A DNA stretch of 64,000 nt. Source: Novosphingobium malaysiense (GTDB lineage: Bacteria > Pseudomonadota > Alphaproteobacteria > Sphingomonadales > Sphingomonadaceae). Shown piece after piece: positions 17,772-25,554 of this stretch; position 1 is the stretch's first letter; every line of letters begins with the position of its first letter. The stretch lies in contig NZ_JTDI01000006.1 of NCBI RefSeq assembly GCF_000802225.1, positions 186,001 through 250,000 on the forward strand. Reading direction: 5' to 3'. The notes under the pieces are model-generated. The model was given only the letters and a program-made list of their open reading frames with translations. It ran no database searches and was not told the DNA's origin. Made by a program: the position numbers and the translations under genes.

Positions 17772-18767
17772 ATGACGTATACTCGCCTGCTCCAGCATCG
17801 CGCGCCCGACGGCGCGCGCTCGGTCATCCTCGCAGAGGGTGACTCGGCCCATTTTCTCAAGGGCGTAACCACCGTGCGCGAACTTGCCCTTCGTGCCATC
17901 GCTACGGGCGAAACGCTTGCCACTACCGCCCAAGCCTGCCCGGCGGGCGATGCGGTCGACATAGCCGCGGAATTCGCGGCCGGCAGGCTGCTGGCACCGA
18001 TCGACCACGAAGACCCCGCGCACCTGCTGATGACGGGCACCGGCCTCACACATCTCGGTTCGGCCGAGGGGCGCGACAAGATGCACAAGGCGGCTGCTTC
18101 GAGCGAGAACCAGACGGACTCGATGCGCATGTTTCTCGAAGGTCTCGAAGGCGGCAAACCCGCGGCCGGGCAAGTCGGCCAGCAGCCGGAATGGTTCTAC
18201 AAGGGCGACGGGTCGCAGCTTGTCGGCCCGACCGATCCCTTCACCATGCCCGCCTTCGCGCAGGATGGCGGCGAAGAGCCGGAAATGGCCGGGATCTACA
18301 TCGTCGGCGAGGACGGCACGCCCTATCGCCTGGGCCTGGCCATCGCCAACGAGTTCAGCGACCACGTGACCGAACGCCACAATTATCTGTGGCTGGCCCA
18401 CTCGAAGCTGCGCCAGGCCTCGCTCGGCCCCGAATTGCTGCTCGGTACGCCGCCCGAAAGCATCGAAGGCACCAGCCGCATTCTGCGCGAAGGCAAGGCG
18501 ATCTGGGAAAAGCCGTTCCTTTCGGGCGAGGCCAACATGTCGCACACGCTCGCCAACCTCGAGCATCATCACTTCAAGTACGACCTGTTCTGTCGCCCCG
18601 GCGACATCCACGTCCACTTCTACGGCACGGCCACGCTTTCCTTCAGCGACAGCGTGAAGACGCAGGAAGGCGACGTGTTCGAGATTTCGGCCGCCCCCTT
18701 CACCCTGCCGGTCGCCAATCCCCTCACCCGCGCCAAGGAGCGCGCGGTGGCCGTCAAGGTGCTCTGA
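17772..18767 (+). CDS. AraD1/GguC-type FAH-superfamily protein, probable 2-keto-3-deoxy-L-arabinonate dehydratase
   Basis: A 331-residue protein of the fumarylacetoacetase-like superfamily, AraD1 branch. Supporting motifs: GTGLTHLGSAEGRDKMH, GQQPEWFYKGDGS, ANEFSDHVTE and the histidine-rich late segment HHHFKYDLFCRPGDIHVHFY. In related non-phosphorylating pathways this family dehydrates a 2-keto-3-deoxypentonate to 2-oxoglutarate semialdehyde, the substrate of the dehydrogenase just upstream. ATG 17772 chosen because GGGAGGG precedes it; the upstream in-frame ATG lies in the hairpin region. Stereospecificity (L-arabinonate or D-xylonate derived) cannot be read; context favours arabinose. Confidence 0.88.
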   Translation: MTYTRLLQHRAPDGARSVILAEGDSAHFLKGVTTVRELALRAIATGETLATTAQACPAGDAVDIAAEFAAGRLLAPIDHEDPAHLLMTGTGLTHLGSAEGRDKMHKAAASSENQTDSMRMFLEGLEGGKPAAGQVGQQPEWFYKGDGSQLVGPTDPFTMPAFAQDGGEEPEMAGIYIVGEDGTPYRLGLAIANEFSDHVTERHNYLWLAHSKLRQASLGPELLLGTPPESIEGTSRILREGKAIWEKPFLSGEANMSHTLANLEHHHFKYDLFCRPGDIHVHFYGTATLSFSDSVKTQEGDVFEISAAPFTLPVANPLTRAKERAVAVKVL

Positions 18768-18770
18768 GCC

Positions 18771-19697
18771 ATGGAGCCGATCCGCATTGCCGTCGTCGGC
18801 GTGGGCAAGATCGCCCGCGATCAGCACTTGCCCGCCATCGCCGGCACGCAGGCTTTCAGCCTCGCGGCGACGGTCAGCCCGCACGATCCGGGCCCAAAAG
18901 GCGTCCCGCACCTCGCCAGCCTTGAAGAGCTACTGGAAAAGGGCCCCGCCATCGACGCGGTTGCGCTCTGCACGCCGCCGCAGGTCCGCTACGGCCTTGC
19001 CGTGCAGGCCCTGAAGCGTGGCATTCACGTCTTCCTCGAAAAGCCCCCCGGCGCCACCCTGTCCGAAGTCGTCGCCCTGCGCGAACGGGCGGACAAGGTC
19101 GGCGTGACCCTCTTTGCCTCGTGGCATTCGCGCTTTGCGGCGGGCGTTGCCCCGGCGCGCGCCTGGCTGGCCGAACGCAAGATAGAAAAGGTCTCGATCG
19201 TCTGGCGCGAGGACGTGCGCGTCTGGCATCCGGGACAGGCATGGATCTGGGAGCCGGGCGGTCTCGGTGTGTTCGATCCGGGCATCAATGCCCTGTCGAT
19301 CCTCACCCACATCCTCCCCCGCCCTGTTTTCCTCAAGGCGGCGACGCTGAGCCTTCCCGAGAACCGCGCCGCGCCCATCGCGGCCGACCTGAGCATGTGC
19401 GATACCGGCGGCGCCAAAATCCACATGGACCTCGACTGGCGTCAGACGGGGCCGCAAAGCTGGGACATCGTTGTCGAAACCGACGCCGGCACGCTCAAGC
19501 TCTCGCAGGGCGGCGCCGTGCTTTCGACCCCCTCGGGCACCGAACACAACGAGGACCTGGAATATCCCGGTCTCTATTCGCGCTTTGCCAATCTCATCCG
19601 CGGCGGACGCAGCGATGTCGACATGGACCCGTTCCGTCTCGTCGCCGACGCCTTCCTGCGCGGCCGGCGCGAAACCGTAGCAGCCTTCAACGACTGA
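18771..19697 (+). CDS. Gfo/Idh/MocA sugar dehydrogenase (L-arabinose / D-galactose 1-dehydrogenase-like)
   Basis: A 308-residue Gfo/Idh/MocA oxidoreductase. N-terminal Rossmann motif VVGVGKIARDQHLPAI, then FLEKPPGATLSEV (EKP motif), and the substrate-domain stretches WHSRFAAGV and WIWEPGGLGVFDPGINALSI. From memory these closely follow Azospirillum L-arabinose 1-dehydrogenase, a 309-residue enzyme that also accepts D-galactose. It would oxidise the sugar at C1 to the lactone using NAD(P)+. It starts four bases after the AraD1-type gene stops, so the two are tightly coupled. Confidence 0.9.
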   Translation: MEPIRIAVVGVGKIARDQHLPAIAGTQAFSLAATVSPHDPGPKGVPHLASLEELLEKGPAIDAVALCTPPQVRYGLAVQALKRGIHVFLEKPPGATLSEVVALRERADKVGVTLFASWHSRFAAGVAPARAWLAERKIEKVSIVWREDVRVWHPGQAWIWEPGGLGVFDPGINALSILTHILPRPVFLKAATLSLPENRAAPIAADLSMCDTGGAKIHMDLDWRQTGPQSWDIVVETDAGTLKLSQGGAVLSTPSGTEHNEDLEYPGLYSRFANLIRGGRSDVDMDPFRLVADAFLRGRRETVAAFND

Positions 19698-19721
19698 TCC
19701 TCCGGGAGGGGATACGAGACC

Positions 19722-21287
19722 ATGATCAAGACTCTGCGACACACCGCCATCGCCGCGCTACTGGGCGCCACAGCCCTCACCGGCGCTGCCCATGCCGATA
19801 CCAACGGTCAGCCCACCAAGGCGGAAATCCACGCCGATGCGCCCGGCCCCGTCTATGACAAGCGGATTTTCACCCAGTTCGCCGAACACCTTGGCAACGG
19901 AATCTACGGCGGCCTGTGGGTCGGCAAGGACAGCAAGATCCCCAACACCAACGGCTTCCGCAATGATGTTGTCTCGGCCCTGCGCGAGCTTTCCGTGCCG
20001 GTAATCCGCTGGCCTGGCGGCTGCTTCGCCGACGAATACCACTGGCGCGAGGGCATCGGCCCGCAGAGCCAGCGGCCGGTCAAGGTCAACACCCACTGGG
20101 GCGGCGTGACCGAACCCAACACCGTGGGCACCCACGAATACTTCGAACTGCTGCGGCAGGTCGGCGCCGAGGCCTATATCTCGGGCAATGTCGGCGACGG
20201 TTCCCCGCGCGAAATGGCCGAATGGGTGGAATACATGACAGCGCCGGCCGGCAGCCTCGCCGACGAGCGGGCGAAGAACGGCCACAAGGAGCCCTGGAAG
20301 GTCCCCGCCTTCGGCATCGGCAACGAGCTGTGGGGCTGCGGCGGCAACATGCGGCCTGAATACGCCGCCGACGTCACGCGGCGCTACGCCACGTTCGTCA
20401 AGGCGCCGGAGGGCACCCGCATCCTGAAGATCGCCAGCGGTGCCAATGTCGACGACTACAACTGGACCGAAACCATGATGAAGGTCGCGGCGCCGGTGCT
20501 GGACGGCCTATCGCTGCACTACTACACTCTGCCAGAAGGCGGCTGGCCACCCAAGGCGGATCCCGTCAACTTCGACGAAACGGCCTGGGCCGACACGCTC
20601 CATGAAGCCTGGCGCATGGATGAACTGATCACCAAGCACTCCGCGATCATGGACAAGTACGATCCGGACAAGCGGGTCTTCCTGGCCGTGGACGAATGGG
20701 GTGCCTGGTATGCCCAGGATCCGGGCACGCATCCCGGCTTCCTGCGCCAGCAGAACACCCTGCGCGACGCGCTGATCGCCGCGATCAACCTCGACATCTT
20801 CGCCAAGCACGCCGACCGGGTGAAGATGACCGCCATCGCCCAGATGGTGAACGTGCTGCAGGCGATGATCCTGACCGACGGCGACAAGATGGTGCTGACG
20901 CCCACTTACTACGTCTTCGACATGTACAAGCCCTGGCAGGATGCCACGGTGTTGCCGATCGACATCGACACGCCGACCTATACCAAGGGCAAGTACTCCC
21001 TGCCGGCGGTGAGCGGCTCGGCCGTGAAGGGCAAGGACGGCAGGATCCATGTCGGCCTCTCCAACGCCGACCCCGAAAAGACCAACACCGTGACCATCAA
21101 GCTCGACGGCGTGAATGCGAAGACCGTCGGCGGGCGAATCCTTACGGCGCCGGCGATCAATGCGCACAACACCTTCGACGATCCCGATGCGGTCAAGCCT
21201 GCCAGCTTCTCCGGCGCGCGGATCAAGGGCGGCAACCTGGTGGTCACCCTGCCCGCCAAGTCGGTCGTGGTGCTCGACCTGCGATGA
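19722..21287 (+). CDS. GH51 alpha-L-arabinofuranosidase, secreted
   Basis: A 521-residue GH51 enzyme. Signal peptide about residues 1-25 (ends GAAHA). Family landmarks: VPVIRWPGGCFADEYHWREG, the acid/base Glu202 in GIGNELWGCGG, SLHYYT, and the nucleophile Glu325 in VDEWGAWY. It removes terminal alpha-L-arabinofuranosyl units from arabinan, arabinoxylan or arabinogalactan; the signal peptide puts it in the periplasm or outside, unlike many cytoplasmic GH51 enzymes. ATG 19722 follows GGGAGGGG. Its stop overlaps the next gene's start (ATGA). Confidence 0.96.
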   Translation: MIKTLRHTAIAALLGATALTGAAHADTNGQPTKAEIHADAPGPVYDKRIFTQFAEHLGNGIYGGLWVGKDSKIPNTNGFRNDVVSALRELSVPVIRWPGGCFADEYHWREGIGPQSQRPVKVNTHWGGVTEPNTVGTHEYFELLRQVGAEAYISGNVGDGSPREMAEWVEYMTAPAGSLADERAKNGHKEPWKVPAFGIGNELWGCGGNMRPEYAADVTRRYATFVKAPEGTRILKIASGANVDDYNWTETMMKVAAPVLDGLSLHYYTLPEGGWPPKADPVNFDETAWADTLHEAWRMDELITKHSAIMDKYDPDKRVFLAVDEWGAWYAQDPGTHPGFLRQQNTLRDALIAAINLDIFAKHADRVKMTAIAQMVNVLQAMILTDGDKMVLTPTYYVFDMYKPWQDATVLPIDIDTPTYTKGKYSLPAVSGSAVKGKDGRIHVGLSNADPEKTNTVTIKLDGVNAKTVGGRILTAPAINAHNTFDDPDAVKPASFSGARIKGGNLVVTLPAKSVVVLDLR

Positions 21288-22174
21288 GCGAGACCTACGT
21301 CCTCGGCGACTGGGGTACGAGCCGCCTGCGGCTCTACCGCATGCACGACGGAGATATCTCCGCGCGGCTCAACGGGCCGGGGACGGGGGCGCTGGAAACC
21401 GGCGCCGACCGGGTGCTGGACGAGCGGCTGGACGTCTGGCTGGCCGAAGGGCCCGTCGCGGATGTGACGCTATGCGGCATGGCGGGGGCTCCCGGCGCGC
21501 TGGTGGAAGCGGGATATGCGCCCTGCCCCGCCAATGCCGAGGATTGGCTCGCTTCCCGGACTCGCACGACAGTCGCGGGTGTGCCCGTAGCCGTCATGCC
21601 GGGCCTGAGTTGCCGGAGTGAAGCCGGTGTGCCCGAGGTCATGCGCGGAGAAGAGACGCAGGTCTTCGGCGCAATCGCGATTCATCCCGAACTCGCCAAG
21701 GGCAAACACTTGCTTGTGCTGCCCGGCACGCATTCCAAATGGGTCGTGCTGGTGGACGGATCGGTCGCCCACTTTTCCACCCACCCCACCGGCGAACTCT
21801 TCGCGCTGCTGGCGGGGCAATCGACTCTGACCGGTCCCGACGCGCCGGGCGACGGCACTTTCGACGACGGGTTCGAGCGCGGGCTTGAACGCTGCGAAGA
21901 GAAGCTGACGGGCGCGCTCTTCGAAGCCCGCGCCGCGCGCATGCTCTACGGCCGGTCGAAGGACTGGTCGCGCGGCTATCTTTCCGGCCTGCTGATCGGC
22001 AGCGAGACGGCCGCACAGATCACCTCGGGGACAACCATAACCGTGATCGGCGATACCGCCCTTTCGGCCCTGTACCAACGCGCCCTGGCAAGCCGGGATT
22101 GCACGGTTCGCGTGCTCGACGGCGATGCCGCGGTGGTCGCGGGCCTGAAGCTTGCGAGAGGAAAGACCACATGA
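21284..22174 (+). CDS. dgoK: 2-dehydro-3-deoxygalactonokinase
   Basis: A 296-residue kinase of the DgoK family: N-terminal phosphate-binding LGDWGTSRLRLYR, CGMAGAPGALVEAGY, GEETQVFGA, and LPGTHSKWVVL. It phosphorylates 2-keto-3-deoxy-D-galactonate with ATP to the 6-phosphate, the substrate of the aldolase encoded next. The start ATG at 21284 overlaps the stop of the GH51 gene (ATGA) and its own stop overlaps dgoA in the same way, so the three are translationally coupled. Its presence shows that the locus also processes a C6 acid, probably from D-galactose. Confidence 0.94.
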   Translation: MSETYVLGDWGTSRLRLYRMHDGDISARLNGPGTGALETGADRVLDERLDVWLAEGPVADVTLCGMAGAPGALVEAGYAPCPANAEDWLASRTRTTVAGVPVAVMPGLSCRSEAGVPEVMRGEETQVFGAIAIHPELAKGKHLLVLPGTHSKWVVLVDGSVAHFSTHPTGELFALLAGQSTLTGPDAPGDGTFDDGFERGLERCEEKLTGALFEARAARMLYGRSKDWSRGYLSGLLIGSETAAQITSGTTITVIGDTALSALYQRALASRDCTVRVLDGDAAVVAGLKLARGKTT

Positions 22175-22803
22175 GGATCGAAGAGGCCCTGGCTGCGGGC
22201 GCCCCCCCCATCGCTGCCATCCTGCGCGGCATCGGGACTGCCGAAAGCGCCGCCATCGCGCAGGCACTGGTCGAAGCCGGCATCAGACTGATCGAAGTGC
22301 CGTTCAATTCGCCCGATGCTGCCGGCTCCATCGCCGCCATGATCGAAGCCGTAGGGGACCGCGCTGCGATCGGTGGCGGTACCGTCGTCACGCCGGCCTT
22401 TGCGGAAACGCTGGCGCAGGTCGGCGGCACCTTCATGGTTTCACCCAACGTCGACCCGCAAGTGCTATCCCGGTCCAGCGAGCTGGGACTCGATCTGTTG
22501 CCCGGTTTCCTGACCCCGACCGAAGCCTTCACAGCGATCGGCGCCGGGGCCCGGGATCTCAAACTCTTCCCCGGCTCCGTTCTCGGCTCTGCCTATATCA
22601 AGGCCATTCGCGACGTCCTGCCCACGGAATGCCGCGTCTGGGCGGTGGGCGGCGTCGGCGCCGCCAACCTGGCCGAATACCGCGCTGCCGGCGCCTTCGG
22701 CATTGGCGTGGGCGGCAGCCTCTACAAGCCCGGCTACGATGCGGACACGGTGAGCGCCAAGGCGGAGGAGCTTGTCGCCGCCTGGAACGCCTCGGAGGCC
22801 TGA
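22171..22803 (+). CDS. dgoA: 2-dehydro-3-deoxy-6-phosphogalactonate aldolase
   Basis: A 210-residue class I aldolase of the KDPG/KDPGal family. The catalytic Glu is in LIEVPFNSPDA, the Schiff-base Lys in DLKLFPGSVLGSAYIKAI, and GGGTVVTP marks the phosphate site. It cleaves KDPGal to pyruvate and glyceraldehyde 3-phosphate, finishing the De Ley-Doudoroff galactose path. It overlaps dgoK by four bases. An eight-C run inside codons 11-13 is in frame, unlike the G run that breaks the dehydratase gene. Confidence 0.95.
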   Translation: MRIEEALAAGAPPIAAILRGIGTAESAAIAQALVEAGIRLIEVPFNSPDAAGSIAAMIEAVGDRAAIGGGTVVTPAFAETLAQVGGTFMVSPNVDPQVLSRSSELGLDLLPGFLTPTEAFTAIGAGARDLKLFPGSVLGSAYIKAIRDVLPTECRVWAVGGVGAANLAEYRAAGAFGIGVGGSLYKPGYDADTVSAKAEELVAAWNASEA

Positions 22804-22805
22804 CC

Positions 22806-23837
22806 ATGTCCCGCCCGCCAAAGTGCCTTGCAACCGGTCTGGCTCTCGCCGCACTCGCGTTCGCGGCGCCGACGCAGGCGGCCGAACCCGAAAACGGCGC
22901 TGCCGGCACGCTGAATGTAGAGCTTTCGGGCGACCTTACCGCCCACGACCCGGTCATCATCCGCCAGAGAGACACCTACTACGTCTTCAACACCATAGGC
23001 CGTTACATCGGAATCAAGACTTCGAAGGACCTCAAGCACTGGACCAATGCCGGCGCGGTCTTTCACGAAATCCCCGCATGGGCAAGGAAAGCCATTCCCG
23101 GCACCGAGGGTATCTGGGCGCCCGACATTTCCCGCGTGAACGGCGAGTACCGCCTCTACTATTCGGTCTCGACCTTCGGCTCCAACCGTTCGGCTATCGG
23201 CCTTGCCACCAACGCAACGCTCGATCCTTCGTCCCCGGACTACAAGTGGGTCGACCACGGGCCCGTCGTCATGTCCGACAAGAACGACGACTTCAACGCC
23301 ATCGACCCCAATCTGGTCGTCGATGACGAAGGCCGCCAGTGGCTGACGCTCGGCAGCTTCTGGAGCGGCATCAAGCTGTTTCCGCTCGACCCCGACACCG
23401 GCAAGCCCAGGCCGGGGACCGAACCTTATGCCATCGCACGGCGGCTCGTCCCGGAAGGTGCGCCCGATCCCATCGAAGCGCCCTTCATCATCCCGCATGA
23501 CGGCTGGTACTACCTGCTCACCTCCTACGACTACTGCTGCAAGGGCGTGAACAGCACCTACTACGTCGTCGTTTCGCGAGCGAAGACCATTACCGGCCCT
23601 TACCGAGGCAAGGACGGCAGCGAGGCGATGATGGGCGGTGGAACCATATTCCTGCGCGCCGATCTGCAGGAGAAACAACGCTTTCGCGGGCCCGGCCATG
23701 TCGGCGCCTTCACCGACAAGGACGGCACCACCTACGTCGTCTACCACGCCTACGACAAGCAGGCCGACGGTGCGCCGACCTTGCGCATCGCCCCGGTCCG
23801 CTGGGGCAAGGACGGCTGGCCCTACATCGAACACTGA
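22806..23837 (+). CDS. GH43 endo-arabinanase-like glycosidase, secreted
   Basis: A 343-residue five-bladed beta-propeller glycosidase. Signal peptide about residues 1-24 (AAPTQA). GH43 acid triad: Asp in LTAHDPVIIRQ, the pKa-tuning Asp in NAIDPNLVVD, and Glu in DPIEAPFII. GTEGIWAPDISRVNGEYRLYYS and SAIGLATN are typical of 1,5-alpha-L-arabinan hydrolases. It would cut the arabinan backbone so that the GH51 and second GH43 enzymes can trim the pieces. It starts two bases after dgoA ends and closes the seven-gene operon before a strong terminator. Confidence 0.93.
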   Translation: MSRPPKCLATGLALAALAFAAPTQAAEPENGAAGTLNVELSGDLTAHDPVIIRQRDTYYVFNTIGRYIGIKTSKDLKHWTNAGAVFHEIPAWARKAIPGTEGIWAPDISRVNGEYRLYYSVSTFGSNRSAIGLATNATLDPSSPDYKWVDHGPVVMSDKNDDFNAIDPNLVVDDEGRQWLTLGSFWSGIKLFPLDPDTGKPRPGTEPYAIARRLVPEGAPDPIEAPFIIPHDGWYYLLTSYDYCCKGVNSTYYVVVSRAKTITGPYRGKDGSEAMMGGGTIFLRADLQEKQRFRGPGHVGAFTDKDGTTYVVYHAYDKQADGAPTLRIAPVRWGKDGWPYIEH

Positions 23838-23848
23838 GCCCACCTGCT

Positions 23849-23884
23849 GGCACCCCGGTCCCTCACACCGGGGTGCCCTTTTTA
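23849..23884 (+). terminator. rho-independent terminator of the arabinose/galactose operon
   Basis: GGCACCCCGGT, loop CCCTCAC (23860-23866), ACCGGGGTGCC, then C and a run of T residues, 12 bases after the GH43 stop codon. Confidence 0.93.
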
Positions 23885-23895
23885 TCGTCGGACCA
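23885..23895. promoter_or_regulatory. weak candidate GntR operator D
   Basis: TCGTCGGACCA matches T-N-GT-N3-AC-N-A and carries the same GTCGGA core as sites A-C, just after the terminator and 44 bases before the next GH43 gene. Its right flank is GC-rich, unlike the others, so it is the least certain of the set. Confidence 0.3.
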
Positions 23896-23938
23896 ACGGG
23901 CCCCGACACGACCAGAAAGCACATACGGAGAGGACGAC

Positions 23939-25372
23939 ATGCACTTCACACTTTCTCGGCGTGCCTTTGCCGCAGGAGCGGCCATGCTGCCCATGGCCTG
24001 CACCCATGCCGGCAAGACGATGCTGGCATCGGCTCCGGCCGTGCCGGTTCCCGCCATCACCAACCCGCTGGTCAAGCAGCGGGCCGACGCGCAGGTCTTC
24101 CGGCACGACGACGGCTACTATTACATGACCGGATCGGTCCCCGAGTACGACCGGCTCGTCCTGCGCCGGGCGCGCACGATCGCCGGTCTTTCCGATGCCG
24201 AGGAGCGCGTGTTGTGGCGCCACCAGGCGAGCGGGCCGATGTCGGGTTTCATCTGGGCGCCCGAACTGCACCTGATAGACGGCCGGTGGGTGATGTACTT
24301 CGCCGCCGGACCCAGCGGCGGCGGGGAGGACGTTTTCCGGATTCGCACATATGCCGTCGTCTGCGACGGTCCTGACCCGATGACCGGCAACTGGTCGGTA
24401 CTTGGCGAATTCCAGGCGCCGTGGGACAGCTTCAATCTCGATTCCACGTCCTTCGTGCATCGCGGCACGCGCTACTTCGTGTGGGCGCAGCGCGAGCCGG
24501 GCCTCGAGACCAATTCCAACCTCTACCTCGCCCCGATGGCATCGGCCCTCACTCTCGCCGCGAAGCCGGTTCGCCTGACGGTGCCTACGCTTGACTGGGA
24601 AATCCGCGGCTTCAAGGTAAACGAGGCGCCGGCCGTGCTGGAGAAGAACGGCAAGCTGTTCATGACCTACTCGGCCAGCGCCACGGATGCGCGCTACTGC
24701 CTCGGTCTGCTTACCGCCGATGCGGACGCGGACATCATGAATCCGAATGCCTGGACCAAGTCGCCCGAGCCGGTGTTCACCTCGTGCCCGGAAACGGGGG
24801 TCTACGGCCCCGGCCACAACAGCTTCACCGTCGACGAACAAGGTCGCGACATGCTCGTCTACCACGGCCGCGACTACGAGCAGATCGAAGGCGATCCGCT
24901 GTTCGACCCCAACCGTCATACCCGGGTGCAGAGGCTCTACTTCCACGCCGATGGTACTCCGGACTTCGGCGTCCCGGTCGGCAACGGCCCCCTGCCCGAG
25001 CGCTTCGAGTCGGCCGGCCGTCCCGGTACCTGGCTGGCATACCAGGGATCTCGCCTGCTTGCCGGCACCGCCCCTTTGCCGAATACCCAGTTCCGCTCGC
25101 TCCCGAACGGCGACGATACCGTCAGGCTCTGCCCGATTTTGCTGCGCGATCGCTGCCTGACCGCCGACGCCGAGACGGGCGCAAGCCTTGCCTCAATGCC
25201 GGCCGGCAGCGCGCCCCGCAGCGCCGATCTATTCCGCCGTGTGCGCGGCCCCGTGCAGGATAGCGTCCGACTCGAGTCGGCCGCTTTTCCCGGCCAGGCC
25301 CTTGCCCTGACGCCGCAGGGGCTCGGACTGGCCGCTGCCAGCGATCCCGCAACCGTTTGGAAGCTGTCCTGA
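23939..25372 (+). CDS. GH43 exo-arabinanase / alpha-L-arabinofuranosidase-like with C-terminal accessory domain
   Basis: A 477-residue protein. The N-terminus has a twin-arginine signal (LSRRAFAAGAAMLPMAC); the Cys after it could also be lipidated. The GH43 propeller shows Asp in QRADAQVFRHDDGYYYMTGS, GFIWAPELHLIDGRWVMYF, Asp in FNLDSTSFVHRG and Glu in VNEAPAVLEKNG, as in the GH43_26 exo-1,5-arabinanase group. Residues from about 345 to the end (FESAGRPGTWLAYQ onward) look like an AbfB-type beta-trefoil domain that holds arabinose side chains. ATG 23939 is supported by GGAGAGG. Separate transcript after the upstream terminator. Confidence 0.88.
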   Translation: MHFTLSRRAFAAGAAMLPMACTHAGKTMLASAPAVPVPAITNPLVKQRADAQVFRHDDGYYYMTGSVPEYDRLVLRRARTIAGLSDAEERVLWRHQASGPMSGFIWAPELHLIDGRWVMYFAAGPSGGGEDVFRIRTYAVVCDGPDPMTGNWSVLGEFQAPWDSFNLDSTSFVHRGTRYFVWAQREPGLETNSNLYLAPMASALTLAAKPVRLTVPTLDWEIRGFKVNEAPAVLEKNGKLFMTYSASATDARYCLGLLTADADADIMNPNAWTKSPEPVFTSCPETGVYGPGHNSFTVDEQGRDMLVYHGRDYEQIEGDPLFDPNRHTRVQRLYFHADGTPDFGVPVGNGPLPERFESAGRPGTWLAYQGSRLLAGTAPLPNTQFRSLPNGDDTVRLCPILLRDRCLTADAETGASLASMPAGSAPRSADLFRRVRGPVQDSVRLESAAFPGQALALTPQGLGLAAASDPATVWKLS

Positions 25373-25474
25373 GCGGTCAACAACTCGGACTAAACCTTGC
25401 CATTTTCCACCCCGTGAGGCGGCAGTGTTACACTTCGCACAGGAATCTTTCTGCCTCCTCACTTTTTCCTTGCA

Positions 25475-25491
25475 TATAATAACTCCGACAA
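25475..25491 (+). promoter_or_regulatory. promoter -10 (TATAAT) with candidate GntR operator C
   Basis: A consensus TATAAT at 25475-25480 is followed immediately by AACTCCGACAA (TTGTCGGAGTT on the minus strand), the same core as operator sites A and B. A repressor here would sit over the start region of the TonB receptor gene at 25555. Confidence 0.6.
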
Positions 25492-25554
25492 ATAACAGGC
25501 CGATCGAGATTTGAAGAGGCATGGTACGGGCCAGCCTCAATGGGAGGGTTGATC

